Shown here: in pieces, positions 43,096 to 51,031 of the stretch
Layout of the letters: every line of letters begins with the position of its first letter
Position numbering within the stretch: position 1 is the first letter of the stretch
Source: Streptomyces sp. NBC_01723
Lineage (GTDB): Bacteria > Actinomycetota > Actinomycetes > Streptomycetales > Streptomycetaceae
Length of the DNA stretch: 64,000 nucleotides
Assembly: GCF_036246005.1 (NCBI RefSeq)
Contig: NZ_CP109171.1
Span: 8,172,001 to 8,236,000 of the forward strand
Direction: 5' to 3'
Notes under the pieces: generated by a model
Seen by the model: only the letters and a program-made list of their open reading frames with translations
What the model was told of the DNA's origin: nothing
Databases searched by the model: none
Made by a program: the position numbers and the translations under genes

Positions 43096-43169
43096 CGGCC
43101 GCGCCGCCGGTCCCCGCGCGGACTCACCCGGCGCTTCGCGGCGGGGCACCCCGCGGGAGGGTCCGACGC

Positions 43170-43556
43170 TCAGCGTCCGGCCGCCGGAGACGGCCCCGGA
43201 GCGTCGTCCGGGTCGAGCCGGGTGAGCAGGTCGGTGACCGCGGTCGTCGCCGTGCGGTGCCAGTGGGTGTGGTGGCGGAGCATGGCGTGGTCGCCGCCCG
43301 CCACGACGAGGAGGTCGGCCCGGGCGCCCGCCGTGCGGGCGCGGGAGACGTACCTGGCGGATTCCGCCGGGTCGGTGACGCGGTCGCGGCTGCCGTGCAG
43401 GACGAGCACCCGCCGGCCCCGCAGCTGGGCGACCGGCTCGCCGGGCGGCACCCACGGGGCGAGGGCCGCCACACCCCGTACCTGGGCGGCCTCCGCGGCG
43501 CGCAGGGCGGCCCGGCCGCCCATGGAGTGCCCCAGCAGGACCACCGCGCCGACCAG
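43170..43556 (-). pseudogene. Alpha/beta hydrolase, 5' truncated
   Basis: The C-terminal two thirds of an alpha/beta hydrolase: VVLLGHSMGGRAALRAAEA (nucleophile Ser), ALAPWVPPGEPV, LVLHGSRDRVTDP (Asp) and VVAGGDHAML (His). The catalytic triad is intact, but homology stops at about 43556, where the first 80-100 codons should be. Beyond that point the opposite strand carries part of an unrelated gene. An ATG at 43616 gives a readable frame, but its first 20 codons are antisense to that fragment, so a working product is doubtful. Confidence 0.75.
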
Positions 43557-43673
43557 GCGCTGACCCTCGGCGAGTTCCTCGACCGCGAGGGCTTCCCGGC
43601 CTGCTTCCGCGCCCACTTCATGACGCCCGTGGTCTCCGCCGTGTGGTCGTGCGACGCGGTCACCGCCCTGTGA
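43554..43673 (+). pseudogene. Fragment of an FAD-dependent amine-oxidase-like gene
   Basis: Plus-strand codons read QALTLGEFLDREGFPACF then RAHFMTPVVSAVWSCDAVTAL and a stop. This matches an internal piece of the NAD(P)/FAD-dependent amine oxidase-like proteins often found near SigK/RskA genes (pattern FxxHFMTPLVSAVWSC). Both ends are missing. It abuts the truncated hydrolase head to head, so a deletion or recombination joined the two. Confidence 0.65.
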
Positions 43674-43700
43674 GGGCTCGCGCCCGGGCCCTCACCCCGT

Positions 43701-43734
43701 TCAGGCCGGCATGCTCATCAGGCCGGCATGCTCA
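43701..43734. repeat. 17-bp perfect tandem duplication at the rskA stop
   Basis: TCAGGCCGGCATGCTCA occurs twice in direct contact (43701-43717 and 43718-43734). The inner copy encodes the last codons and stop of rskA (M-S-M-P-A-stop); the outer copy lies just past the stop. Confidence 0.9.
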
Positions 43735-44470
43735 TCAGGGCGACCGGGTCGGAGGTCGGCTGCGGCGACCCGCCCGCCGGTTCCACGGTGATGCCAACGC
43801 CGCCCGCACCGTCGACGGCTCCCTCCATCAGCACCGCCTGACTGGACCGGCCCGGATCCATCAGGCCCGCCGACCGCATCGCCCCGTGGTCGTCGAACCA
43901 GAGCTGGTACACCTTGCCCCGCGGCGGCTCGGCCATGCCGGAGGCCAGGAACACGGCCCGGTCCTGGTCCCCGGAGACCACCACGGTCCCGGTGGCCCCG
44001 TCGGCCAGGCGGGCGGTACGCGACTCGGCGTCCGGCGCGGCCAGTACCCCGGCCAGGGTCTCGGCCCGCTGCTCGGCCTGTGCCGCCCGCTCCCCGGCGT
44101 CCTGCGCCCGCTCGTACTGCCACACCGCCGTGCCGCCCAGCCCCGCCGCGGCGGCCAGGCAGGCGGCCAGCGCCCAACGGCCCAGACCGCGCCCCCGGGG
44201 TACGACGCGGCGTGCCTTCCCGACCGTGCCGCCACCCGGCGGGACCTGGCGCACGGTCGCGACTTGGTGCAGTACCCGGTCCCTCATCGCGGGGCCCGGC
44301 ACGAGCGTCGCGGCCAGCCCCAGCCGGGCCGTGGCGGCGGCGAACTCACCGGTCTCCCGCTCACAGGGGGCGCACTGCGCCAGATGCCGTTCGAAGGCGG
44401 CCCGCTCGTCGTCGGGCAGCGCGTGCAGGGCGTAGGCGCCCGTCAGGCTGTGCAGGTCCTCGGTGCGCAT
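43718..44470 (-). CDS. rskA: Anti-sigma-K factor RskA
   Basis: A 250-aa membrane anti-sigma factor: N-terminal zinc-binding anti-sigma domain with HLAQCAPCERE (about residues 29-39), one membrane helix (about 96-116: WALAACLAAAAGLGGTAVW) and an extracellular RskA domain (about 140-245). It should hold SigK at the membrane until cut by regulated proteolysis. ATG at 44470 overlaps the sigK stop (TGATG); a GTG one codon upstream is possible. Converges on the truncated hydrolase region. Confidence 0.9.
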   Translation of the reverse strand: MRTEDLHSLTGAYALHALPDDERAAFERHLAQCAPCERETGEFAAATARLGLAATLVPGPAMRDRVLHQVATVRQVPPGGGTVGKARRVVPRGRGLGRWALAACLAAAAGLGGTAVWQYERAQDAGERAAQAEQRAETLAGVLAAPDAESRTARLADGATGTVVVSGDQDRAVFLASGMAEPPRGKVYQLWFDDHGAMRSAGLMDPGRSSQAVLMEGAVDGAGGVGITVEPAGGSPQPTSDPVALMSMPA

Positions 44471-45054
44471 CACGCACTCACCCCCAGGCAGTCGCGGAGT
44501 CGGACGAGGCCGTCACGGAGCCGCGTCTTGACCGTGCCCAGCGGCAGCGCGAGCGCCTCGGCCACCTCCCGGTAGGTCAGGCCGCGGTAGTAGGCCAGCG
44601 TGACGCCCTGGCGCTGGATCTCGGTCAGGGTGCGCAGACAGCGCCGCACCTGCTCCCTCTCCAGCCGGGCCTCCACCTGTTCCGTCACCTCGTCGAACTC
44701 GGGCGTACGGTCGAGCAGGGCGGCCCTGTGGTCGCGGGCCGCGGCGGCCTCCACCGACCGCACCCGGTCCACCGCCCGCCGGTGGGCCAGGGTCAGGATC
44801 CAGTTCACCACCGTGCCCCGCTCTGGCCGGTAGCGCGGCGCCGTGCGCCACACCTCGACCAGCACCTCCTGTGCGACCTCCTCGGACTGCGCCTGGTCGC
44901 GCAGCACCGCCCGGGCGACCCCGAGCACGGATCCCGCCATCGCGTCGTACACCGCGGCGAAGGCCTCCTGATCGCCGAGGGCCACCTCACGGATCAGCTG
45001 CTGCAGGTCGGGCTGTGACGATGGATTTCTGCCGATGTGTACGGCTTCCTTCAC
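44470..45054 (-). CDS. sigK: ECF RNA polymerase sigma factor SigK
   Basis: A 194-aa ECF sigma factor with region 2 (AVYDAMAGSVLGVARAVL to EVWRTAPRYRPERGTVVNWI) and region 4 (GVTLAYYRGLTYREVAEALALPLGTVKTRLRDGL, core LTYREVAEALALPLGTVK). Paired with rskA by a stop/start overlap, as in mycobacteria. The GTG at 45054 has GGAG 9 bp upstream. Expected targets include its own operon and FAS1 lipoprotein genes such as the one at 39128. Confidence 0.9.
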   Translation of the reverse strand: MKEAVHIGRNPSSQPDLQQLIREVALGDQEAFAAVYDAMAGSVLGVARAVLRDQAQSEEVAQEVLVEVWRTAPRYRPERGTVVNWILTLAHRRAVDRVRSVEAAAARDHRAALLDRTPEFDEVTEQVEARLEREQVRRCLRTLTEIQRQGVTLAYYRGLTYREVAEALALPLGTVKTRLRDGLVRLRDCLGVSA

Positions 45055-45360
45055 GACGGTTTCTCCAAAAGAACGCGACGGGCGGGCATGTCCCCGCGTA
45101 ATCCGGGGCCGGACGTCCGGCGGATTGGTCGCCGGACCGCCGAAGGACGCGGTGACCTCGCCCGACGCCCACCCTCCCACGGGTACACTGGGTCCCGTTC
45201 GCGTTCGATCGGCTCCACGGAGCGGGAGGAAAGGGAGGTGAGGTTGATGACCGTGCTCGACGCCGCCCTTCGCTGCGCCCGGATCTCCCTCGCGTCCCGA
45301 GCGGCGGCCTGACCCCGCACCCCACGAACGCAGATACCAGAAACGGATCCCCGTCCCGTC
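45055..45360. other. 306-bp divergent region, sigK and GNAT sides
   Basis: Holds the sigK promoter (not identified by eye) and, on the plus strand, a short possible leader peptide at 45247-45312. No other structure noted. Confidence 0.5.
45247..45312 (+). CDS. Possible 21-aa leader peptide
   Basis: ATG with GGGAGGTGAGG about 4-8 bp upstream, one of the best ribosome binding sites in the window, opens a 21-codon frame (MTVLDAALRCARISLASRAAA) 48 bp before the acetyltransferase start, which itself has a poor site. It could be a translated leader that controls the downstream gene by coupling or attenuation. Too short for homology judgement. Confidence 0.35.
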   Translation: MTVLDAALRCARISLASRAAA

Positions 45361-45873
45361 ATGCCTCACACCTGGCACACCCGCGCCGAGACCGGCGCCG
45401 ACATCCCCGTCGTCCGCGACATCGTCCGCGCCGCCTTCCCCGCCCCGGAGGAGGCCGCCCTGGTCGACGCGCTGCGCGCCGACCCCGGGGCCTGGATCGA
45501 GGGCCTGTCCGTGGTCGCGGTCGACGACGCCGACCGCCCCGTGGGCCACGCTCTGCTGACCCGCTGCCACATCGGGGAGCACCCGGCGCTCTGCCTGGCA
45601 CCCGTCGCCGTCCGGCCCGGATCGCAGCGGAGCGGCGCCGGTGCGGCCGCCGTCCGAGCCGCGCTGGCGGCGGCCGAGCGGCTCGGCGAGCACCATGTCG
45701 TCGTCCTCGGGCACCCCGAGTACTACCCCCGGTTCGGCTTCACCCGGGCCTCGGCCCACGGCATCGGCCTGACCATCGACGTCCCGGACGAGGCCCTCAT
45801 GGCCCTCACGCTGGACGCCGCCCACCCGCTGCCCGCCGGGACCGTCCGGTACGCGGCGCCCTTCGGTATCTGA
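45361..45873 (+). CDS. GNAT family N-acetyltransferase, YhbS-like
   Basis: A 170-aa acetyl-CoA dependent acetyltransferase. The acetyl-CoA pyrophosphate loop is VRPGSQRSGAGAAAVRAAL (about residues 82-100), followed by VVVLGHPEYYPRFGFTRA, the motif typical of the YhbS subgroup. The substrate is unknown. The ATG lacks a strong ribosome binding site, unlike the small frame just upstream. Ends before a clear terminator. Confidence 0.88.
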   Translation: MPHTWHTRAETGADIPVVRDIVRAAFPAPEEAALVDALRADPGAWIEGLSVVAVDDADRPVGHALLTRCHIGEHPALCLAPVAVRPGSQRSGAGAAAVRAALAAAERLGEHHVVVLGHPEYYPRFGFTRASAHGIGLTIDVPDEALMALTLDAAHPLPAGTVRYAAPFGI

Positions 45874-45907
45874 TCCCGCGACCCATCCGGCACTGATCCG
45901 ACACACC

Positions 45908-45940
45908 GTGTGCCGGCGGGACTCCCTCCCGCCGGCGCAC
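45908..45940. terminator. Terminator after the GNAT gene
   Basis: Arms 45908-45921 and 45927-45940 (13 of 14 pairs plus a G-U) with a 5-base loop, followed by GGCATTTTCC, which gives a short U-tract. Confidence 0.8.
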
Positions 45941-45963
45941 GGCATTTTCCTCGGTCCAAACCC

Positions 45964-46025
45964 TTGACCCCGTGCCCGGGCTCCTTCACATTACTGGTTA
46001 ATGCGCATTAGGTAATGCGCATTAA
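45964..46025 (+). promoter_or_regulatory. LacI-type promoter with twin palindromic operators
   Basis: TTGACC (45964-45969) and CACATT (45987-45992) are 17 bp apart. Two copies of the perfect palindrome TAATGCGCATTA follow at 45999-46010 and 46013-46024, covering the expected transcription start, in otherwise GC-rich DNA. This is a strong candidate for autorepression by the LacI-family gene that starts 20 bp later. Confidence 0.8.
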
Positions 46026-46045
46026 CGCGACCGAGGGGAGCAGTG

Positions 46046-47152
46046 GTGGCGAAGGAAGCCACAGGGCGGGCGAAGCCGGGGCGGGCCCCCGCGCCGCCCG
46101 GCCGACGGGGCCGGCCGAGGCAGGCGGAGGTCGCCCGGCTCGCGGGTGTGTCGCAGGCGACGGTGTCCCTGGTGCTCTCCGGACGCGACATCGCGACCGG
46201 CCGGCCGATCTCGGCGGAGACCCGCGGCAAGGTCCTCGACGCCGCCCGCAGCCTCGGCTACGTCCCCGACCCGGCCGCCAGCCGCCTCGCCGCCGCCCGC
46301 AACAACCTGCTCGGCGTCTTCAGCTTCACCGCGACCTTCCCGACCGACGTCCGGCACTCGTACTACCCCTTCCTCGTCGGCGTCGAGCAGGAGGCCGCGG
46401 CGCAGGGCTACGACCTGGTGCTGTTCACCGGCTCCAGCAGCGGGGGAGCGGGCGCCTCCGGCGCCGGCGCGCTCAACCGGGTGCGGCTGGCGGACGGTTG
46501 TCTCTTCCTGGGCCGCCACGCCCCCGCGGACGAACTGCGCCGGCTGGTGGCCGACGACTTCCCGGTCGTCCACGTCGGCCGCCCCGACGACGCGGAGGGC
46601 CTCGCCTGGGTCGGCGCCGACTACGTCAGCGCGAGCCGCGAGGTCGTCACCACCCTCGCCGGACTCGGCCACCGGCGGGTCATGCTGGTCCGCGAGGACG
46701 ACGAGGCGCCCGCCTCCAGTGACCGCGAACGCGGCTTCCTGGACGGCCTGTCATTGAGCGGACTGCCCGCCGGCCCCGACGCCGTGTTCCGCTCCGGCGA
46801 CCTGCGCCGCGACCTCACCGCCGACCGCGTCCGCGCCTGGCTGGCCGACGGTGTGACCGCGTTCGTCGCCGAGGAGACCGACACCGGCACCGCCTGGCGG
46901 GCGCTGCGCACGGCCGTCGACGCGGCCGGCCTGGACTGCCCCGGCCGGGTGTCGCTGGCACTGCTCGGCAGCCCGCCCGCCGACCTCGCCGACGAACCGG
47001 CCCCCATGGGCTTCGACATCCCCCGCCCCACGCTGGGCGCCGAGGCGGTGCGGCTGCTCGCCGCCCGCGTCGCGGGCGAACCCGCCAGGGGCACGCTCGT
47101 CGCCTGCGCCTTCCGGCCGGGCACCACCGCCGGCCCACCGGCTGGTCCCTGA
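46046..47152 (+). CDS. LacI family transcriptional regulator
   Basis: A 368-aa repressor: N-terminal basic tail, helix-turn-helix with hinge (EVARLAGVSQATVSLVLSGR, about residues 28-47, then ISAETRGKVLDAARSLGYVP) and a periplasmic-binding-protein-like effector domain (LLGVFSFTATFPTDVRHSYY onward). GTG at 46046 is preferred (GAGGGGAG 5 bp upstream); GTG at 46043 is adjacent. Twin palindromes overlap its promoter. It heads the locus 46-54 kb and is probably the local regulator of the following genes, which start 49 bp after its stop. Confidence 0.9.
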   Translation: MAKEATGRAKPGRAPAPPGRRGRPRQAEVARLAGVSQATVSLVLSGRDIATGRPISAETRGKVLDAARSLGYVPDPAASRLAAARNNLLGVFSFTATFPTDVRHSYYPFLVGVEQEAAAQGYDLVLFTGSSSGGAGASGAGALNRVRLADGCLFLGRHAPADELRRLVADDFPVVHVGRPDDAEGLAWVGADYVSASREVVTTLAGLGHRRVMLVREDDEAPASSDRERGFLDGLSLSGLPAGPDAVFRSGDLRRDLTADRVRAWLADGVTAFVAEETDTGTAWRALRTAVDAAGLDCPGRVSLALLGSPPADLADEPAPMGFDIPRPTLGAEAVRLLAARVAGEPARGTLVACAFRPGTTAGPPAGP

Positions 47153-47201
47153 TTGCCCTTCACCCCATCCCCTGCACGAACCGCACCACCAGAGGAGCAG
47201 C

Positions 47202-48800
47202 GTGATACCGGAACCCGACATCCTCGTCGTCGGCGGCGGCCTCGGCGGCGTCGCCGCGGCCCTCGCCGCCTGCCGGGCCGGCCGCAGCGTCGTCCTGACC
47301 GAGGAGACGGACTGGATCGGCGGCCAGCTCACCAGCCAGGCCGTCCCGCCGGACGAACACCCGTGGGTCGAGCAGTTCGGCACCACCGCCACCTACCGTC
47401 GACTGCGCGAGGGCATCCGCCAGTACTACCGCCAGTGGTACCCCCTGCGCGCCGAGGCCCTGGCGCTCACCGACCTCAACCCGGGCGCCGGGCGGGTCAG
47501 CAAGCTGTGCCACGAGCCGAAGGCCGCCCTCGCCGTCCTGGAGGGCATGCTCGCCCCGCACCTGGCGGCCGGACGCCTCACCGTCCTCACCGAACACCGC
47601 CCCGTGGCCGCCGCGTCGGACAACGATGTCGTGCGCGCCGTCACCCTGGAGGACCTGCGCGACGGCACCCGCCGCACCGTCCCCGCCCGCTACGTCCTGG
47701 ACGCCACCGAGACCGGCGAACTCCTCCACCTCGCGGGCGTCGAGCACGCGAACGGGGCCGAGTCCAGGGCCGAGTTCGACGAACCCCACGCCCCCGTGCA
47801 CGCCCAGCCGGACAACCAGCAGGGCATCACCGTCTGCTTCGCCCTCTCCCACCACGAGGGCGAGGACCACACCGTCGACCGCCCCGCAGACTACGACTTC
47901 TGGCGCTCCTACCGGCCCGACTTCTGGCCCGGCCCGCTGCTCGGCTTCGAGGCCCCCGACCCGCGCACCCTGGAACCGGTGCCGCGCACCTTCGAGCCCA
48001 ACCCCGATCTCGACCCGCTGGCCGTCAGCGCCGACCAGAGCGCCGACGCGGGCGACAAGGAGCTGTGGGGCTTCCGCCGCATCCTCGCCCGCAGGCTGCA
48101 CACCGACGGCGCCTTCGACTCCGACATCACCCTCGTCAACTGGCCGCTCAACGACTACTGGCTGAAGCCCTACATCGGCCAGGAGGCCGAAGCCCTGCGC
48201 GAGGCACGGCAGTTGTCCCTCTCGGTGCTGTACTGGCTCCAGACCGAGGCGCCCCGCCCCGACGGCGGCACCGGATTCCCCGGGCTGCGTCCGCGACCCG
48301 ACGTGACCGGCACCCCCGACGGGCTCGCCAAGGCGGCGTACGTCCGCGAGTCCCGCCGGATCAAGGCGGTCACCACCGTCACCGAACACGACGTCGCCAT
48401 CGACCTGGTCGGCCCCTACGGCGGTACCCGCCACCGGGACTCCGTGGGCGTCGGCAACTACCGCATCGACCTGCACCCGTCCACCGGCGGTGACAACTAC
48501 GTCGACATCGGCTCCGTGCCCTTCGAGATCCCGCTCGGGGCGCTGGTGCCGCGCCGGGTGCGCAACCTGCTGCCGGCCGGCAAGAACCTCGGCACCACGC
48601 ACATCACCAACGGCTGCTACCGGCTGCACCCGGTGGAGTGGAACATCGGCGAGGTCGCCGGAGCCCTCGCCGCCCACTGCCTCACCGAGAACGTCGAGCC
48701 GCACCAGGTGCAGGCCGAGGACAAGAGGTACGACGAGTTCGCCAAGGTCCTCGACCGCGGCGGCGTGCAGCGTCACTGGCCCGACGTCAGGGGCTACTGA
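47202..48800 (+). CDS. FAD-dependent oxidoreductase (FAD_oxidored family)
   Basis: A 532-aa flavoprotein. Dinucleotide motif ILVVGGGLGGVAAALAACRAG (core VVGGGLGGVAAALAA) at the N-terminus, followed by EETDWIGGQLTSQAVPPDEH, which is typical of the PF12831 group. C-terminal NIGEVAGALAAHCL is the second FAD contact. No signal peptide. Related proteins occur in plant-polysaccharide loci and are sometimes labelled xanthan lyase-like, but no reaction is certain. RBS GAGGAG before the GTG start. Confidence 0.85.
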   Translation: MIPEPDILVVGGGLGGVAAALAACRAGRSVVLTEETDWIGGQLTSQAVPPDEHPWVEQFGTTATYRRLREGIRQYYRQWYPLRAEALALTDLNPGAGRVSKLCHEPKAALAVLEGMLAPHLAAGRLTVLTEHRPVAAASDNDVVRAVTLEDLRDGTRRTVPARYVLDATETGELLHLAGVEHANGAESRAEFDEPHAPVHAQPDNQQGITVCFALSHHEGEDHTVDRPADYDFWRSYRPDFWPGPLLGFEAPDPRTLEPVPRTFEPNPDLDPLAVSADQSADAGDKELWGFRRILARRLHTDGAFDSDITLVNWPLNDYWLKPYIGQEAEALREARQLSLSVLYWLQTEAPRPDGGTGFPGLRPRPDVTGTPDGLAKAAYVRESRRIKAVTTVTEHDVAIDLVGPYGGTRHRDSVGVGNYRIDLHPSTGGDNYVDIGSVPFEIPLGALVPRRVRNLLPAGKNLGTTHITNGCYRLHPVEWNIGEVAGALAAHCLTENVEPHQVQAEDKRYDEFAKVLDRGGVQRHWPDVRGY

Positions 48801-48824
48801 ACGACCCCGCGCGCGGGGCGAGTT

Positions 48825-48854
48825 CGGGCGGGGCAGCTCCACCTGCCCCGCCCG
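48825..48854. terminator. Stem-loop between the oxidoreductase and HyuA-like genes
   Basis: Perfect 12-bp arms (48825-48836, 48843-48854) with a 6-base loop in the 101-bp gap. It may attenuate or stabilise part of the transcript within the locus. Confidence 0.65.
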
Positions 48855-48901
48855 GTGACCGCCCGCGTGCGGACCGACCCAGCACAAGGAGGTGCCCGGA
48901 C

Positions 48902-51031
48902 ATGACCACCCACCGCATCCGCGTCGGCATCGACGTGGGCGGAACCTTCACCGACGCCGTGGCGGTCGACGCCACGACGCTCCGGCTCGTGGGCCAGGTG
49001 AAGGTCCCCACGAGCCACCATCACGAGGACGGCGTCGCTCACGGCATCGTCGAAGCGCTCGACCGGCTGTTGACGCAGACCGGACACGCACCCGCCGACG
49101 TCGCCTTCCTGGCACACGGCACGACCCAGGCTACCAACGCCCTGCTGGAGGGCGACGTCGCCACCGTCGGCCTGCTCGGCATCGGCACCGGCGGCGGGAC
49201 GTACTTCACCCGCCGCCTGGCCTCGCTCGCCAAGCTCGAACTCACCCCCGGCAAACGGCTGCCGCTGCACTACGCGCACGTGCCCGACCCCGACGACGCG
49301 ACCGCCGTACGGACCGCCGTCGAACGGCTCACCGCGGCAGGCGCGGAGGCGCTCGTGGCCAGCGAACCGTTCGGCGTCGACCGGCCCGAGGGCGAGACCG
49401 CGGTCGCCGAGGCGGCCCGCGCGACCGGACTTCCGACCACCGCGGCCCACGAGATCACCTCGCTGTACGGACTGCGCAAGCGCACCCGCACCGCCGTGGT
49501 CAACGCGGCGATCCTGCCGCGCATGCTGGCCACCGCCGACCTCGTCGACGCCTCCATCACCAAGGCGGGCGTCACCGCGCCGCTGATGGTGATGCGCTGC
49601 GACGGGGGAGTGATGTCCCTCGACGAGATGCGCCGCAGGCCCCTGCTGACCGTGCTGTCGGGTCCCGCGGCCGGGGTGGCCGGGGCACTGATGCAGGAGC
49701 GCGTCAGCGAGGGCGTGTTCCTGGAGACGGGCGGCACCTCCACCGACATCAGCGTCGTCAAGCGCGGCAAGGTCGCGGTCCGCCACGCCACCATCCTCGG
49801 CCGCACCTCGTACCTCAACGCCCTCGACGTGCGCACGGTCGGCGTCGGCGGCGGCTCCATGGTGCGCGTCTCCGGCGGCCGCGTCACCGGCACCGGACCG
49901 CGCAGCGCGCACATCGCGGGCCTGCCGTACGCCTGCTTCGCCGACCCGGCCGACCTGCGGGACGCGACGCTCACCACGGTCAGCCCGCTGCCCGGCGACC
50001 CCGCCGACTACGCGGTGCTCGACGCCGCGGGCGGCCGGTTCGCGCTCACCATGACCTGCGCCGCCAACGCGCTCGGCCGGGTCCCCGAGGGCGACTTCGC
50101 GCACGCCGACCCCGGCACCGCCCGTGCCGCGCTGGCCCCGCTCGCCGCCGCCCTCGGCACCGACGTGCCCACCGCCGCCGCCCGGCTCCTGGACGCCGGC
50201 ACCGACCAGGTGAAGGCCGTCGTGGACGACCTGGTCCGCGAGTACCGCCTCGACACCGACACCGCCGTCCTGGTCGGGGGAGGCGGCGGCGCGGCCTCCG
50301 TCACCCCGCACCTGGCCGACCGCACCGGCATGACCGGCCGCATCGCCCGGAACAACGAGGTCATCAGCCCCATCGGCGTCGCCCTCGCCCTGGTCCGCGA
50401 ACAGGTCGAGCGGATCGTGCCCGGCGCGACCCAGGAGCAGATCCTCGCCGTCCGCGCCGAGGCCGAACGTGCCGTGGTCGAACAGGGCGCCGCCGCCGAC
50501 GGCGTCGAGGTCGAGGTCACCGTCGACCCGCAGACCAACGTCGTACGCGCCATCGCCACCGGCGCGACCGAACTGCGCACCCAGGACCGGGCCCACCGCG
50601 CCGACGACGGGGAACGGCTGCGCCTGGCCGCCACCAGCCTCAGGACCGAGCCGTCCAAGGTGGACGTGCTCGCGGGTACCCCCGCGCACACCGTCTACGG
50701 CACCGAGGTGCACCGCCGCTTCCGCCCCGTCCGCCACCCGGTGCGGGTCGTGGACGCCGACGGCGTCGTGCGCCACCACGCGGCCGACGCCCGGGTCGAG
50801 GCGACCACCGTCGCGAGCGCCCCCGAGGTGCTGGCCAAGCTGGTGACCGAGGCCACCTCCTACGGCGACGGAGGCGTCCGCGCCCCCGCCGTGCGCCTGC
50901 TGGTCGGCTCCCGCATCGCCGACCTCTCCGGCGTCCTCGACCCGGCGCCGCTGCTCGCCCTCGCCCGGAGCGAGCTGCGCTCCCGCGCCGCCGACGAACC
51001 CGTCGTCGCCGTCCTGGAGGTGCGGGAATGA
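48902..51031 (+). CDS. Hydantoinase A/5-oxoprolinase family protein, lone A subunit
   Basis: A 709-aa ATP-dependent amidohydrolase-type protein: IRVGIDVGGTFTDAVAVD (residues 5-22) is the phosphate-binding motif of Hydant_A_N; the hydantoinase A domain follows (about 200-490) with HGTTQATNAL, GGTSTDISVV and VGVGGGSM. Family members cleave cyclic amides, or carboxylate ketones, using ATP and normally need a HyuB partner. No HyuB gene is adjacent. AGGAGGT precedes the ATG. The stop overlaps the next start (ATGA). Confidence 0.88.
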   Translation: MTTHRIRVGIDVGGTFTDAVAVDATTLRLVGQVKVPTSHHHEDGVAHGIVEALDRLLTQTGHAPADVAFLAHGTTQATNALLEGDVATVGLLGIGTGGGTYFTRRLASLAKLELTPGKRLPLHYAHVPDPDDATAVRTAVERLTAAGAEALVASEPFGVDRPEGETAVAEAARATGLPTTAAHEITSLYGLRKRTRTAVVNAAILPRMLATADLVDASITKAGVTAPLMVMRCDGGVMSLDEMRRRPLLTVLSGPAAGVAGALMQERVSEGVFLETGGTSTDISVVKRGKVAVRHATILGRTSYLNALDVRTVGVGGGSMVRVSGGRVTGTGPRSAHIAGLPYACFADPADLRDATLTTVSPLPGDPADYAVLDAAGGRFALTMTCAANALGRVPEGDFAHADPGTARAALAPLAAALGTDVPTAAARLLDAGTDQVKAVVDDLVREYRLDTDTAVLVGGGGGAASVTPHLADRTGMTGRIARNNEVISPIGVALALVREQVERIVPGATQEQILAVRAEAERAVVEQGAAADGVEVEVTVDPQTNVVRAIATGATELRTQDRAHRADDGERLRLAATSLRTEPSKVDVLAGTPAHTVYGTEVHRRFRPVRHPVRVVDADGVVRHHAADARVEATTVASAPEVLAKLVTEATSYGDGGVRAPAVRLLVGSRIADLSGVLDPAPLLALARSELRSRAADEPVVAVLEVRE

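Noticed and set aside
43257..43673. A full 138-codon plus-strand gene
   Set aside because: Only the last 40 codons resemble a protein family; the first part is antisense to the hydrolase.
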